DNA of 61,378 nt from JAPLDA01 sp043783155 (GCA_043783155.1 JAYVZS010000097.1:1-61378); one strand, 5' to 3'. Counted from the first letter of the stretch, positions 30,001 to 38,516 are shown. Numbers and translations are program-made. The notes: generated from the sequence alone by a model not told the origin.

Positions 30001-30465
30001 CAGAAACAGTTTGGTGAAGTGAGTGCCATCCCTACTCCATCGTTTTTCTTTGGGATGAAATCGGACGAAGAAATACTGGTTGATATTGGAACGGGAAAAA
30101 CGCTGATCATCCGTTTGCTTCATGTAGGAAACAATGCAGATGAAGAAGGAAACCGCAGCGTGTTCTTCCGCCTCAACGGACAAACACGCGTGATTGAAAT
30201 AAAAGACAAAAAAGCGCTTGTCAAAAAAATTTCCAACCCCAAAGCGGTTTCATCCAATCACATCGGTTCTCCTTTGCAGGGACGTCTTTCAAAAATTTTC
30301 GTAAAGAATGGTGAAGCCGTAAAACGCAACACGCCCTTGTTTACCATTGAAGCCATGAAAATGGAAACCACGATTACAGCTACGAAAGATTTATCCGTGA
30401 CATCCGTTCACCTCAAAGAAGGAATATTGGTGGAAGCGGATGATTTGGTGATGGAAGTGAGTTAG
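27010..30465 (+). CDS. pyc: Pyruvate carboxylase
   Basis: A full-length single-chain enzyme of 1151 residues that carboxylates pyruvate to oxaloacetate using ATP, bicarbonate and biotin, feeding the TCA cycle. Domain order is biotin carboxylase (KLLVANRGEIAIRVLRAA, ATP-binding ASAGGGGRGMR, EVNPRIQVEHTVTEEVTGID), carboxyltransferase (FTDCTMRDAHQSLLATRVRT, metal site LHTHDTSG) and C-terminal biotinyl domain with the biotinylated Lys1117 in EAMKMETT. Residues about 484-498, between carboxylase and transferase domains, read TPSPSESVGVR and come from an in-frame palindromic repeat. Transcribed alone. Confidence 0.95.
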   Translation: MEKIQKLLVANRGEIAIRVLRAAAELGIRTLAVFTYEDRYSLHRFKADEAYQIGRNDDPLKPYLDMEEIIRVAKLQKVQAIHPGYGFLSENVQFARRCREEGIIFVGPSPEVMEQLGDKVKSKVVARNCNIPVIEDNKEKLSTPESVAKEANRIGFPVIFKASAGGGGRGMRVIQKEEDLEKAFSEAKREAGNAFGDDTIFIEKFIDDPKHIEVQILGDQHGNIVHLFERDCSVQRRFQKVVEIAPAPNLKQETKDKLYNYALKIAKYVGYNNAGTVEFLVDKEERIYFIEVNPRIQVEHTVTEEVTGIDLVRSQILIADGEALTSPNINIQNQEQLQCNGFAIQCRITTEDPQNDFKPDYGTIIAYRHAGGYGIRLDEGSSYQGVKVSPFFDSMLVKITAKGRTLKGARQRLHRALTEFRIRGVKTNIAFLENVIMHPVFERGEVTVKFIEKYPELFHVKAKQDRGTKVLRYLADVLVNGNPDVQTPSPSESVGVRSFQTPKVPAFYRDEKIKTGTKQLLDELGAEKFSRWLKDQKKVQFTDCTMRDAHQSLLATRVRTIDMLKVAESFARHHPQLFSMEVWGGATFDVALRFLHEDPWKRLQLLRSAIPNTMLQMLIRGSNAVGYTSYPDNLVEKFIEKSWENGVDVFRIFDSLNWVKSMEVSIHAVRERTGGIAEACICYTGDILNPVRKKFSLQYYLDLAKQLEDAGSHILGIKDMAGLLKPYAAEVLIRELKKTIDIPIHLHTHDTSGIQLATYLKGIEAGVDVVDVALSSLSGLTSQPNFNTLVEALKNTPHEVDYNIESLNAFSNYWENVRDYYYPFESGLMAGTAEVYKHEIPGGQYSNLKPQAISMGLAERMDDIKKAYEDVNELFGDIVKVTPSSKVVGDMAMFMVTQNLSKEDILEKGDSLSFPESVKTMFKGDLGQPYGGFPKVLQKLILKDEVAYTDLPNAHLKPVDFDKEFEEFQKKFDHYLNFLDFLSYKFYPKVFEEYYNFQKQFGEVSAIPTPSFFFGMKSDEEILVDIGTGKTLIIRLLHVGNNADEEGNRSVFFRLNGQTRVIEIKDKKALVKKISNPKAVSSNHIGSPLQGRLSKIFVKNGEAVKRNTPLFTIEAMKMETTITATKDLSVTSVHLKEGILVEADDLVMEVS
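28471..28500 (+). repeat. Palindromic element in frame inside pyc
   Basis: The core CTCTCCTTCGGAGAG (28473-28487) is a perfect hairpin followed by CGTTGGGGTAAGG. Its reverse complement aligns closely with the intergenic copy at 30613-30645. It encodes TPSPSESVGVR in a linker region of the enzyme, and the frame stays open. Confidence 0.75.
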
Positions 30466-30612
30466 AATGAAATTTTTCTTCGAATAGAAGGAATCCTCTA
30501 AGTACGCGGACTTAACAAAGTCATCCGTTCCATTGATACTTTTTCACTATTGTCCGGGTAATATTTTTTGTCACGTTGAATGTACCGTCACCATTGGTTT
30601 CTGTCTTATTGG

Positions 30613-30645
30613 CCTCACCCCAACCCCTCTCCGAGGGAGAGGGGC
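30613..30645 (+). repeat. Palindromic element, intergenic copy
   Basis: CCTCACCCCAACCCCTCTCC followed by GAGGGAGAGGGGC, with a hairpin CCCCTCTCC-GA-GGGAGAGGGG. It is the only copy here outside a gene. The surrounding 395-base gap 30466-30860 otherwise contains only the promoter region of the XRE gene near its end; no further gene is supported. Confidence 0.75.
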
Positions 30646-30820
30646 AAATCCCTCCTATCGATACAAGTTTCAAGCGGGGCGTAACTTTTTTGTTGGACAG
30701 TAGTGATACTTTTTCTTTTGTTATCAGTTCACCAAATCTTCTGTTATCTTCCGCACTCCCTCAACCCAATACAGAAAAAATATTTCCCTAACTACATAGT
30801 TTTCGCCTTCATTTTCTACC

Positions 30821-30842
30821 TACATTTGACAAAATTTGACAA
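30821..30842 (+). promoter_or_regulatory. Promoter -7 box and tandem operator candidate for the XRE operon
   Basis: TACATTTG at 30821-30828 matches the Bacteroidota -7 box. ATTTGACAA occurs twice, at 30824-30832 and 30834-30842, exactly one helical turn (10 bases) apart, and the first copy overlaps the -7 box. The start codon of the XRE regulator follows 18 bases later. Autoregulation like that of restriction-modification controller proteins is an inference; a convincing -33 box is not seen. Confidence 0.5.
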
Positions 30843-30860
30843 GCCAAATTAAATACTATT

Positions 30861-31151
30861 GTGATAAATCATTTAGGGCAAAAAATCAGAGACCTAAGGG
30901 AGAAGCAAAACCTTTTGCTGCGACAAGTGGCCGCACAACTTGAAGTAGATACTGCTTTAATGAGTAAGATTGAACGGGGAGAACGCAATGCCTCAAAGCA
31001 GCAGGTAATTGATATTGCTAAATTTCTGAAAGCTGATAAAGGGGAGTTATTAACCCTTTGGATGGCTGACAAAATAGAATCCTCTTTAATTGAGGAGCCA
31101 AAAGTAGCTTATGAGGCAATGAAAATTGCAAATAAAAACCTGAAAAAATGA
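30861..31151 (+). CDS. XRE-family helix-turn-helix regulator
   Basis: The 96-residue protein starts at a GTG and holds a classic lambda-repressor/Cro HTH: IRDLREKQNLLLRQVAAQLE then VDTALMSKIERGERNASKQQ, with recognition helix around residues 33-42. Its last bases overlap the first codon of the helicase gene (ATGA, 31148-31151). This coupling and the tandem operator candidate just upstream suggest it sets expression of the methylase/helicase operon, as controller proteins do in restriction-modification systems. The role is inferred from context; the fold is clear. Confidence 0.85.
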   Translation: MINHLGQKIRDLREKQNLLLRQVAAQLEVDTALMSKIERGERNASKQQVIDIAKFLKADKGELLTLWMADKIESSLIEEPKVAYEAMKIANKNLKK

Positions 31152-34100
31152 AAAAGGGAATAAAACTAATTGACAATTCTTCCAATGAATACCAACTGGG
31201 CAGTGTACTGAAAGAATTAATTAACGATACTTCCTACTCACAGATTTCTGTTGCAACTGGCTATTGGGATTTACCCGGTATGGTCGAGATTTATCAGGAA
31301 CTCAATACATTTTTAGAAAGAGGCAATACCACTTTTCGTTTACTGCTTGGAGAGGAACCATCCGTGAAAGCGTACCAGGTAAAAAAACCGGCAAAGCAAG
31401 ACCCTGACTTTCCTGAAAAGTATCTAAAGAAAGATTTGGAAGATTTACAGCTGAAAGAAGAATTTCAAAAAGCTGTTGACTTGCTCGAGAAATATATGAA
31501 TTTGGAAAACACCGGCAAACTTCAAATAAAAGTATATCGTAAAAATTTCCTTCATGCCAAGTGTTACATTTTTGGAACTGAAGAAGAAAATGCAGTTGGT
31601 GTTATTGGAAGTTCAAATTTTACAAAACAAGGACTGTTTGGAAATTTAGAATTGAATCAGTTTGAAGATAACAACGCAACGGTAAATTTTCTACGCAAAA
31701 ATTTAACTCAGCATCCATCACACCGCACCTGGTTCGAAGAACTTTGGAATGACAGCGAGAATTGGGCTCAAACCTTTAAGGAGGAAATATTGCAGTTAAG
31801 CAAGCATGGTAATCTGTGTTTCAGTGCTTACGAAATGTATATTCATGCCTTATATCGCATCTACGGACAGGATTTGCTCGACGAAAAAGAAAACAAAGTC
31901 TCTTCTGATGATCCAGACTCAGGCAAACCACAACTATTGAAATTCCAAATTCAAAATGCCAATAGCATAATAAAGAAATTACAACGTCAAGGCGTTGCCA
32001 TGTTATCCGATTCAGTTGGCCTGGGCAAAACCTATACTTCCATTAAAGTGATTGAGTATTACAAGCAAACTCTTAATCAGAGAGTAGTTGTAATTTCTCC
32101 GGCTGGATTAATTTCGCAATGGAGAAAGGCGTTTGATGATTTCCGAACAACTCACATTCCTGAAATTTACAGTTTGCAGGATACCGAAAAGATAAAAGAT
32201 ATCAGAGAAAATTTGCAATCCATTCCTGTTGGTTTATTTGTGTTTGATGAAAGTCATAACTTGCGTTCAGCAGGAGGTTCACGATTTGATGTCTTTATTA
32301 AGTGGCGACAAGAAAATGAAAATGCAAAAACTCTATTGGTCACTGCAACACCCATCAACAATCAGTTGGCAGATTTAACCAATCAAATCATGCTTGGTTC
32401 CGGCGGGGATATATTTAAGTTGGGGAAATTTTACGATCGCAGCAGACAAAAATATTTTACACTGAAAGAACGGTTGGAATTGCTGCACACCGATATGCGT
32501 AGCCAACTTCGTGACAACAAGTTTATCAATTACCAGCAAATCAAAGAGCAACTCACTCCATTACTGAACCGCTTCATCGTAAGAAGAACAAGACAGGGAA
32601 TTGAAAAAGAATATCCCGAAGGTTTAGAGATCAACGGTAAATTACAAAAATTTCCAAAATCCTATCCTGACAATCTGGAGTACGAAGTACTCAATCAATT
32701 TAAAACACAACTTCAAAAACTGGCAGAAGTAAATCCGCAACTTATACAAGCATTTGAATACACCATAAACAGTTTGGCAGAATTGGAATACCTGGCCCAT
32801 CCGCTTGACCTCTTGGAACATTATACTAAAAGAGACAAGTCAATTCAATCATCGCTTGAGATAGTGTACACTGCATTGTTGAGTTTAGGTTTTCCATGTT
32901 ATCGATACAACATCTACCGACATGCTTACTACGGAAGAAAGAGAGGAGAATTAGAATTGAACGCTGATGATAACCGCGAGTTAAGCAGACAGATCGGAAT
33001 CTACGGCATTTTTAGAACAGTTTTTTTGAAGCGTTTAGAATCTTCTCTCTATTCCATAAATAAATCTATTGACAGCTATGAAAGAAAACTGAATGACTTT
33101 CAAGAAAAATTAGAGAAATACAATAAAATCATTTCCGTAAAAAATCTTTCCGCACTCAACAAAGCGATCGATGCCTACAACGAACAAAATGCAGAAGAAG
33201 ATGAATTAGATTTTGACATTGAATCGTTTGAAACCATTGAACAAGAGTTTGTGACAATCATTGCTGATGAAGGAATTTTTAATGTGCCGCAACTAAAAGC
33301 AGACATAAAAAAAGATCTTTCCATCCTGGGCATCTTGAAACTTCAAATAGCGTTGCTTCTAAAGAAAGACGATAAGATTCAGGAATTGGCCAAACATCTC
33401 AATCAAAACGAAGACAGGAAGGTCTTAGTGTTTACTTACTTTGCAGATACGTTAAAATATCTGCAAGAGAAATTACCGGAATATTTAGTCAAAGGAAAAA
33501 ATATTGAGTTTGCATTGGGAACAAAAGGTGAGATTGAAGATTATGCAAAACGCTTTGCACCTGTTTCAAAAAAATACCAAATGAAACAAGGAGAAAAGGG
33601 AATTGATTTTCTGATTGCAACAGACAAACTTTCCGAAGGACAAAACCTTCAGGATTGCGGAATGATTGTGAACTATGATTTGCATTGGAATCCTGTACGC
33701 ATGATACAACGCAACGGAAGGATAAACCGTTTGGGAAGTTTGCACGACGAAATTTTCATTTACAATTTTCGTCCAACTGAGCAATTGGAAAGTTATTTAC
33801 AACTGGTTCGTAAATTACAGGATAAAATAAATTTGATCCGCTACACGGTTGGAACAGACCAGTCTATTTTGGACGAAGATCCGACGCCACAGGATTTTAC
33901 AGAAGAACTTTATAGCCGCGATGAAAAGAAGCGCCTTGCCGCATTTCAAAAAATATTTGAAACATCAGAATTACTTGCAGCCGAAGATTTATTTATGGAC
34001 GACCTGAGAGAGTTTGACCGTAATGAAATTGTTACTGCAGGTTACAAAGAGAAAATTAAAAATTTACCCAAAGGTAAATGGGGTAAAGTGCAAATGAGGA

Positions 34101-34651
34101 AAGAGGATGACGATTATATGCACCTTGCACACCTGGCAGCAGGTGAAGATGAATCGTATGAAGCAGGTTATTTTGTTGCATTCGGCAAGGAACAAATTGG
34201 AGAACTAATAACAACAGCCGAAGGTCTGCTTTCTATTAAAGCAACCAGTGAACAGAATGAACGTTTTGCCGACAAGTTTAAAAACAAACCGGAAACAGAA
34301 GCATACATTTTAAATTTTATTCAGGCTTACCAGTTTTCAGAAGACGAACATCAGGTACGATACAACCAACCGCAGCAAACTGCGATTGCATTTCTCATAA
34401 GCAAAATGATTGAGTACGGCTATGCAGCCGATGAAATAGAAAAAGTAAACGACTCTGTTTTACATTCTCAAAATGCTTATCTCAACAGAGAAAATATGAA
34501 ATTAGTGAGATTGGTAAATCGCATGAATCGCAGAGGCGAACATGTAGGAGATGAAATAATAAAACAGTTCATCGCATTAGCACATCAAAATAAACCGGAA
34601 GAAAAAACGGAGAAAGCACCATTAAATGAAATTATACAAATATTTGCATGA
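31148..34651 (+). CDS. PLD-nuclease/SNF2-type helicase fusion
   Basis: The 1167-residue protein joins two modules. Residues 1-200 form a phospholipase D-like domain with one HKD-type motif, His136-Ala-Lys138 (FLHAKCYIF), then GSSNFTKQGL at about 153-162 and a following acidic NLEL; this class includes metal-independent nucleases such as BfiI. Residues about 260-900 are a superfamily 2 motor: Walker A DSVGLGKTYTS near 285-295, DESH at 367-370, TATPINN near 399, and C-terminal motifs ATDKLSEGQNL and QRNGRINRLG near 854. The lobes are separated by a large helical insert. A C-terminal helical region follows. It is likely the translocating and cleaving part of a defence system, with the methylase gene overlapping its stop by four bases. 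Confidence 0.85.
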   Translation: MKKGIKLIDNSSNEYQLGSVLKELINDTSYSQISVATGYWDLPGMVEIYQELNTFLERGNTTFRLLLGEEPSVKAYQVKKPAKQDPDFPEKYLKKDLEDLQLKEEFQKAVDLLEKYMNLENTGKLQIKVYRKNFLHAKCYIFGTEEENAVGVIGSSNFTKQGLFGNLELNQFEDNNATVNFLRKNLTQHPSHRTWFEELWNDSENWAQTFKEEILQLSKHGNLCFSAYEMYIHALYRIYGQDLLDEKENKVSSDDPDSGKPQLLKFQIQNANSIIKKLQRQGVAMLSDSVGLGKTYTSIKVIEYYKQTLNQRVVVISPAGLISQWRKAFDDFRTTHIPEIYSLQDTEKIKDIRENLQSIPVGLFVFDESHNLRSAGGSRFDVFIKWRQENENAKTLLVTATPINNQLADLTNQIMLGSGGDIFKLGKFYDRSRQKYFTLKERLELLHTDMRSQLRDNKFINYQQIKEQLTPLLNRFIVRRTRQGIEKEYPEGLEINGKLQKFPKSYPDNLEYEVLNQFKTQLQKLAEVNPQLIQAFEYTINSLAELEYLAHPLDLLEHYTKRDKSIQSSLEIVYTALLSLGFPCYRYNIYRHAYYGRKRGELELNADDNRELSRQIGIYGIFRTVFLKRLESSLYSINKSIDSYERKLNDFQEKLEKYNKIISVKNLSALNKAIDAYNEQNAEEDELDFDIESFETIEQEFVTIIADEGIFNVPQLKADIKKDLSILGILKLQIALLLKKDDKIQELAKHLNQNEDRKVLVFTYFADTLKYLQEKLPEYLVKGKNIEFALGTKGEIEDYAKRFAPVSKKYQMKQGEKGIDFLIATDKLSEGQNLQDCGMIVNYDLHWNPVRMIQRNGRINRLGSLHDEIFIYNFRPTEQLESYLQLVRKLQDKINLIRYTVGTDQSILDEDPTPQDFTEELYSRDEKKRLAAFQKIFETSELLAAEDLFMDDLREFDRNEIVTAGYKEKIKNLPKGKWGKVQMRKEDDDYMHLAHLAAGEDESYEAGYFVAFGKEQIGELITTAEGLLSIKATSEQNERFADKFKNKPETEAYILNFIQAYQFSEDEHQVRYNQPQQTAIAFLISKMIEYGYAADEIEKVNDSVLHSQNAYLNRENMKLVRLVNRMNRRGEHVGDEIIKQFIALAHQNKPEEKTEKAPLNEIIQIFA

Positions 34652-37600
34652 CTTTAACCGATATAAATAACCGCTTAGAAAAACTCAAAGACAATCCGTC
34701 AAGAGAGAATGTTTTCGACTTTTCTTTTATGCTTTTAGAGTGGATGGGGTTAACTCCTAATGTTGGCAACAAACCACAATTGCTCTCACCACAAACACAA
34801 AAGTTGAAAGAGTATTTATTTCCTGCTCCACAAACAGTTCAGCCACAGTTGTATCGTCTTACCGGGGACAATCAAAATATCCGTATTCGATTTGCAGTGC
34901 TTAAAAAAATAAAGAAAGAATACATCAGCCAGTTGGTGGACAATGACCCCGGATTAAGTAGCTATCAATCGTTTGTAAAAGGTTTAAATCAAGAACCAAA
35001 TACAAACGGTTTTATTCCTACACAACCGTACTTCATCCATTTTGTAACGACTCCTGAGTACAAAAAATTAGTCTTGATATTTAATCAGGGTGACACAAAA
35101 AAAATTGTATCCTTTCGCAACCGATTAACCCATACACAATTTACTAAAATTATTCAGCAGTGGCAGAACATCGGTACAAAATCAAAACCCGAAATCGCCG
35201 ACTTGCTTTGGAAATCTCTTGACATAAAAGAAGTAAACAAAGAGTTCTATCGCCAAATAAAAGAAAGATTTGATGCACTTGTTGGTATCGCTAAAATCCA
35301 ACAACCGAAAACAGATGAGAAAGATGTTAAACAATTTGCTGTAAGACTTATCGGACGCTATATTTTTTGCTGGTTCTTAAAAGAAAAAGGAGTGATTCCC
35401 GAAAAACTTCTTTCTTCACAAACGATTACGGCTCATCAAAACGATTTTTTTCAAAAATATCTGTACCAGTTGTTTTTCAACACACTTAACGAAGAAGTAC
35501 AAAGTCGAAACATTTTAAAAACCGAAACGGCTTTGGATACCATGTATCAAAACATACCGTACCTCAATGGCGGCTTGTTTGACAAACATCCTGAAGATCT
35601 TTTGTTCGAAAAATTGAATTTGAACGACTGGCTGATTGCTTTTGTAAAAGTACTGGAGAATTTTGATTTTACAGTAGATGAAAGCAACAGCCAATACCAA
35701 CAGGTAGCCATTGACCCCGAAATGTTGGGTCGTATTTTTGAGAATCTTCTCGCCAGCCAAAACGAAGAAACCTCTTCGCTTGCCAATCAACGTAAAGCAT
35801 TCGGTGCATTTTATACACCACGCGAAATTGTTGACTACATGGTGAATGAAAGTTTAAAAGCCCATTTGGAAACCCGTTTGTTACCTGCCGAACCCACAAC
35901 CGTTAACATCGTAAATGAACCGTTGGTTGCTTACAAAGGTTCTTTGTTTCAAAACATAGAGCCGCAACAAACGCAAATGAATTTGCCGGCAACTAATAAA
36001 GAGACAGAAAAAAAACATGCATCATTAAAGGCGAAAATTCAAAAATTGTTTGCACTCGACTGCGCCGATAATCCATTTGACAAAAACGAAACGCAACAGG
36101 TGCGTAATGCGCTTAGCGAAGTTAAAATATTGGACCCTGCCTGTGGCTCCGGCGCTTTTCCAATGGGAGTGTTATTACGGCTAATGGAATTGAGACAATT
36201 AGTAGGTCATGGTTATAAAAATAATTACGAACTTAAAAATGAAATACTAAGCCGTAATATTTATGGTGTTGACATTATGCCCATGGCTGTTGAAATTGCC
36301 CGCCTGCGCGCATGGCTTAGTTTGATTTTGGAAGCCGACTATAAACCCAACGATCGTAAAAATAATTTTGGCATCAGCGCCTTACCCAATCTTGATTTTA
36401 AATTTGTTTGCGCCAATAGTTTAATTGATAACGGGTACGATGCGTTTCTAAAGAAGTTTGATTTACAATTAAAAATTACCGGGAGCAAGTTGTATTTTCT
36501 AAACAAGGAAATTCAACAATTGGAGAAAATCCGCAATCAATATTTCGATACAAAAGGAGATCAAACGTTAAAGCAATTATTGAAAACTGAATTTATTGAA
36601 CATAAAAATTTTATTAAGAAAAATTTTAATGTCGAAGAATTTAAAATTGATGAAAAAACCGGAGTTAAAAAGAAAACCAAAAGCAGTACAGCAGAAAACT
36701 ACGGCTTAAAAGATTTTCTAAATAAAATAGACGACTGGAACCCTTTTAACGATAGCAACCCTTCTTCCTTCTTTTCTCCTGCCTGGATGTTTGGTATTAC
36801 AGAAGGCTTTGATGTGGTGATTGGGAATCCACCGTATGTTCCAATGGAGTCTTTATCATCTGAATTAAGAGAAGAATACAAAAAAAAATATCAACTCTTT
36901 CACAGAAAATATGAAACATCTGTCTTATTTATTGTAGAAGGTTTAAATAAATTAAACACGAATGGAGTTCTCAGTTTTATTGCGCCCATGACATGGCAAA
37001 CTGGAGAAAATTATTCAAGATTTAGAAAACATATTTTGAAGGAGAAAGGAATAATTAGCATACTTAATTTACCCTTCGATATTTTCGAGGCCGCTTATGT
37101 TGATACTGGCGTCTATTTACTTTCAAATTATACATCGAATTTTTATTCTGTTTTTGCATTTGACAAAAAAGAAAAAAATCTTGATTTGTCGAACATCAAA
37201 TTTGAAAAAATAGGTTTGGATAAAATAACTGGCCCAGATTACAAACTAATCCTTGATGAAAAAATCGGTTCAATAAATTCTCATTTTAAAAGCGAGCAAT
37301 TCACGACTTTAGGTTTAATTACAAAATCAACTCAAGGCTTATCTGGTAGTCGGTTCAGCAAATTAAATGATGAACCAAATGGAAATAAGGTTTTCCCCTT
37401 TTTAGAAAAAGGAAATGTATTTAACTACCAGCTAAAAATTGATGAAGTTTTCTTAACTGATTTGTCAGATAAACAAAGCCTAAAACAGTTTTACGAAGCA
37501 GAACCGAAAATTTTGATTCGTCGAATTATCAATCGTCAAGATAGGTTATCAGTTTGCTTTTGTGATGAGAGATTAGTTTTCAAAAAAGATATAAATCCTT

Positions 37601-37974
37601 TTATTCCAATTGATAATAATTATTCTGCTAAATATTTATTGGCAATTCTCGCAAGCACTCTTATTTCAAAACTGTATATTATTAGTTCTTCCATTGCGAC
37701 CAAAGATGATTTCAGACAAACTACATTGTCAGAGCTAAGAAAACTCCCTATTCCTAATATTTCAATCAAACAGCAAAAACCTTTCATCAGCCGAGTGGAA
37801 AAAATCCTTTCCCTAAAAAAGCAAAATCAAGACACCGCTTCCTTAGAAAAGGAAATAGATGTATTGGTTTATAAACTGTATGAACTAACATACGAAGAAG
37901 TAAAAATTATTGACCCCGGTTTTTGGTTGAGTGAGGCGGAGTATGAAAATGCTAAATTTGAACTATCTGAATAA
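34648..37974 (+). CDS. Large N6-adenine DNA methyltransferase (Eco57I/DrmMI/PglX-like)
   Basis: This 1108-residue protein carries a gamma-type N6-adenine methyltransferase core, motif I LDPACGSGAFPMGVL at about 495-509 and motif IV NPPYVPM at about 728-734, preceded by a helical connector with GRIFENLLAS and AFGAFYTPREIVDYMV, as in type IIG/ISP enzymes. The region after 740 (about 300 residues, AT-rich, with RRIINRQDRLSVCF and a C-terminal coiled segment) is the likely target-recognition part. I see no PD-(D/E)XK nuclease signature in the N-terminal 300 residues, unlike type IIG enzymes. It probably marks self DNA, with the PLD-helicase acting on unmodified DNA. The starting ATG overlaps the helicase stop. 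Confidence 0.85.
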   Translation: MTLTDINNRLEKLKDNPSRENVFDFSFMLLEWMGLTPNVGNKPQLLSPQTQKLKEYLFPAPQTVQPQLYRLTGDNQNIRIRFAVLKKIKKEYISQLVDNDPGLSSYQSFVKGLNQEPNTNGFIPTQPYFIHFVTTPEYKKLVLIFNQGDTKKIVSFRNRLTHTQFTKIIQQWQNIGTKSKPEIADLLWKSLDIKEVNKEFYRQIKERFDALVGIAKIQQPKTDEKDVKQFAVRLIGRYIFCWFLKEKGVIPEKLLSSQTITAHQNDFFQKYLYQLFFNTLNEEVQSRNILKTETALDTMYQNIPYLNGGLFDKHPEDLLFEKLNLNDWLIAFVKVLENFDFTVDESNSQYQQVAIDPEMLGRIFENLLASQNEETSSLANQRKAFGAFYTPREIVDYMVNESLKAHLETRLLPAEPTTVNIVNEPLVAYKGSLFQNIEPQQTQMNLPATNKETEKKHASLKAKIQKLFALDCADNPFDKNETQQVRNALSEVKILDPACGSGAFPMGVLLRLMELRQLVGHGYKNNYELKNEILSRNIYGVDIMPMAVEIARLRAWLSLILEADYKPNDRKNNFGISALPNLDFKFVCANSLIDNGYDAFLKKFDLQLKITGSKLYFLNKEIQQLEKIRNQYFDTKGDQTLKQLLKTEFIEHKNFIKKNFNVEEFKIDEKTGVKKKTKSSTAENYGLKDFLNKIDDWNPFNDSNPSSFFSPAWMFGITEGFDVVIGNPPYVPMESLSSELREEYKKKYQLFHRKYETSVLFIVEGLNKLNTNGVLSFIAPMTWQTGENYSRFRKHILKEKGIISILNLPFDIFEAAYVDTGVYLLSNYTSNFYSVFAFDKKEKNLDLSNIKFEKIGLDKITGPDYKLILDEKIGSINSHFKSEQFTTLGLITKSTQGLSGSRFSKLNDEPNGNKVFPFLEKGNVFNYQLKIDEVFLTDLSDKQSLKQFYEAEPKILIRRIINRQDRLSVCFCDERLVFKKDINPFIPIDNNYSAKYLLAILASTLISKLYIISSSIATKDDFRQTTLSELRKLPIPNISIKQQKPFISRVEKILSLKKQNQDTASLEKEIDVLVYKLYELTYEEVKIIDPGFWLSEAEYENAKFELSE

Positions 37975-37981
37975 TATTGCC

Positions 37982-38287
37982 ATGTCTGAAGTTGATAATA
38001 CAAATGCTATTCTTCGAAAGTTTGAACCTGTTCTTCATGGATTGACAATTCAGGAACTCAGCATTCTGAATAAAATGGTTGTTGAACGTATGAGGTTAAT
38101 ACAAAAAGCAGGCGCCATAGTTTCTATGTCAAAATTTAATATTAGCGACCGTGTTTCATGGGATGGAAGCGATGGTGTCACTCATATAGGAATTATTATA
38201 CGGCTGAATCATAAAACAGCCTCCGTTAAAACCGACCATAATGGATATTGGAATGTATCCCCGCAACTGTTGCGAAAAGAAAATTAA
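37982..38287 (+). CDS. Small SH3/KOW-like protein of the defence operon
   Basis: From the ATG at 37982, seven bases after the methylase stop, 101 residues are encoded (MSEVDNTNAILRKFEPVLHG...). An upstream in-frame ATG inside the methylase gene would add 17 residues and is less likely. The first half is helical (LTIQELSILNKMVVERMRLI). The second half, FNISDRVSWDGSDGVTHIGI, IIRLNHKTASVKTD, WNVSPQLLRK, has the strand pattern of KOW/SH3-like nucleic-acid or protein-binding barrels. Position as the last cistron suggests an accessory of the methylase/helicase. No known family name is assigned. Confidence 0.7.
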   Translation: MSEVDNTNAILRKFEPVLHGLTIQELSILNKMVVERMRLIQKAGAIVSMSKFNISDRVSWDGSDGVTHIGIIIRLNHKTASVKTDHNGYWNVSPQLLRKEN

Positions 38288-38407
38288 TTGTATCAATTAA
38301 CTAACAACATGCTTGTGTGTTATCTAGTGTCTCAACCGACAAGGTGGGAATTAATTTATCCATTCGCTTGTTTGTAAAAGATAAAAAATGCTCTGATATA
38401 ATCAAAA

Positions 38408-38516
38408 TGAATCTCCCTGCAGCAAGCTCCGAGGTATCTTGAATATTATTTTCCGCAGCAGATCTGCGGGGTATTGACGAATTAAACATCTCCGCCGCAG
38501 AGCAGCGAAGTATTTG
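38408..38516. repeat. Three degenerate GCAGCA-hairpin units downstream of the defence operon
   Basis: Units start near 38412 (CTCCCTGCAGCAAGCTCCGA), 38449 (TTCCGCAGCAGATCTGCGGG) and 38490 (TCTCCGCCGCAGAGCAGCGA), each ending in a GGTATyTTGA or GTATTTGA-like tail. The second keeps a CCGCAG/CTGCGG hairpin while the other two are decayed. They fill much of the 310-base gap 38288-38597, which contains no gene. Confidence 0.55.

Noticed and set aside
30861..38287. Complete BREX or DISARM locus
   Set aside because: No pglZ, brxC, drmA or drmB genes are present; pyc on one side and a T9SS gene on the other end the cluster.
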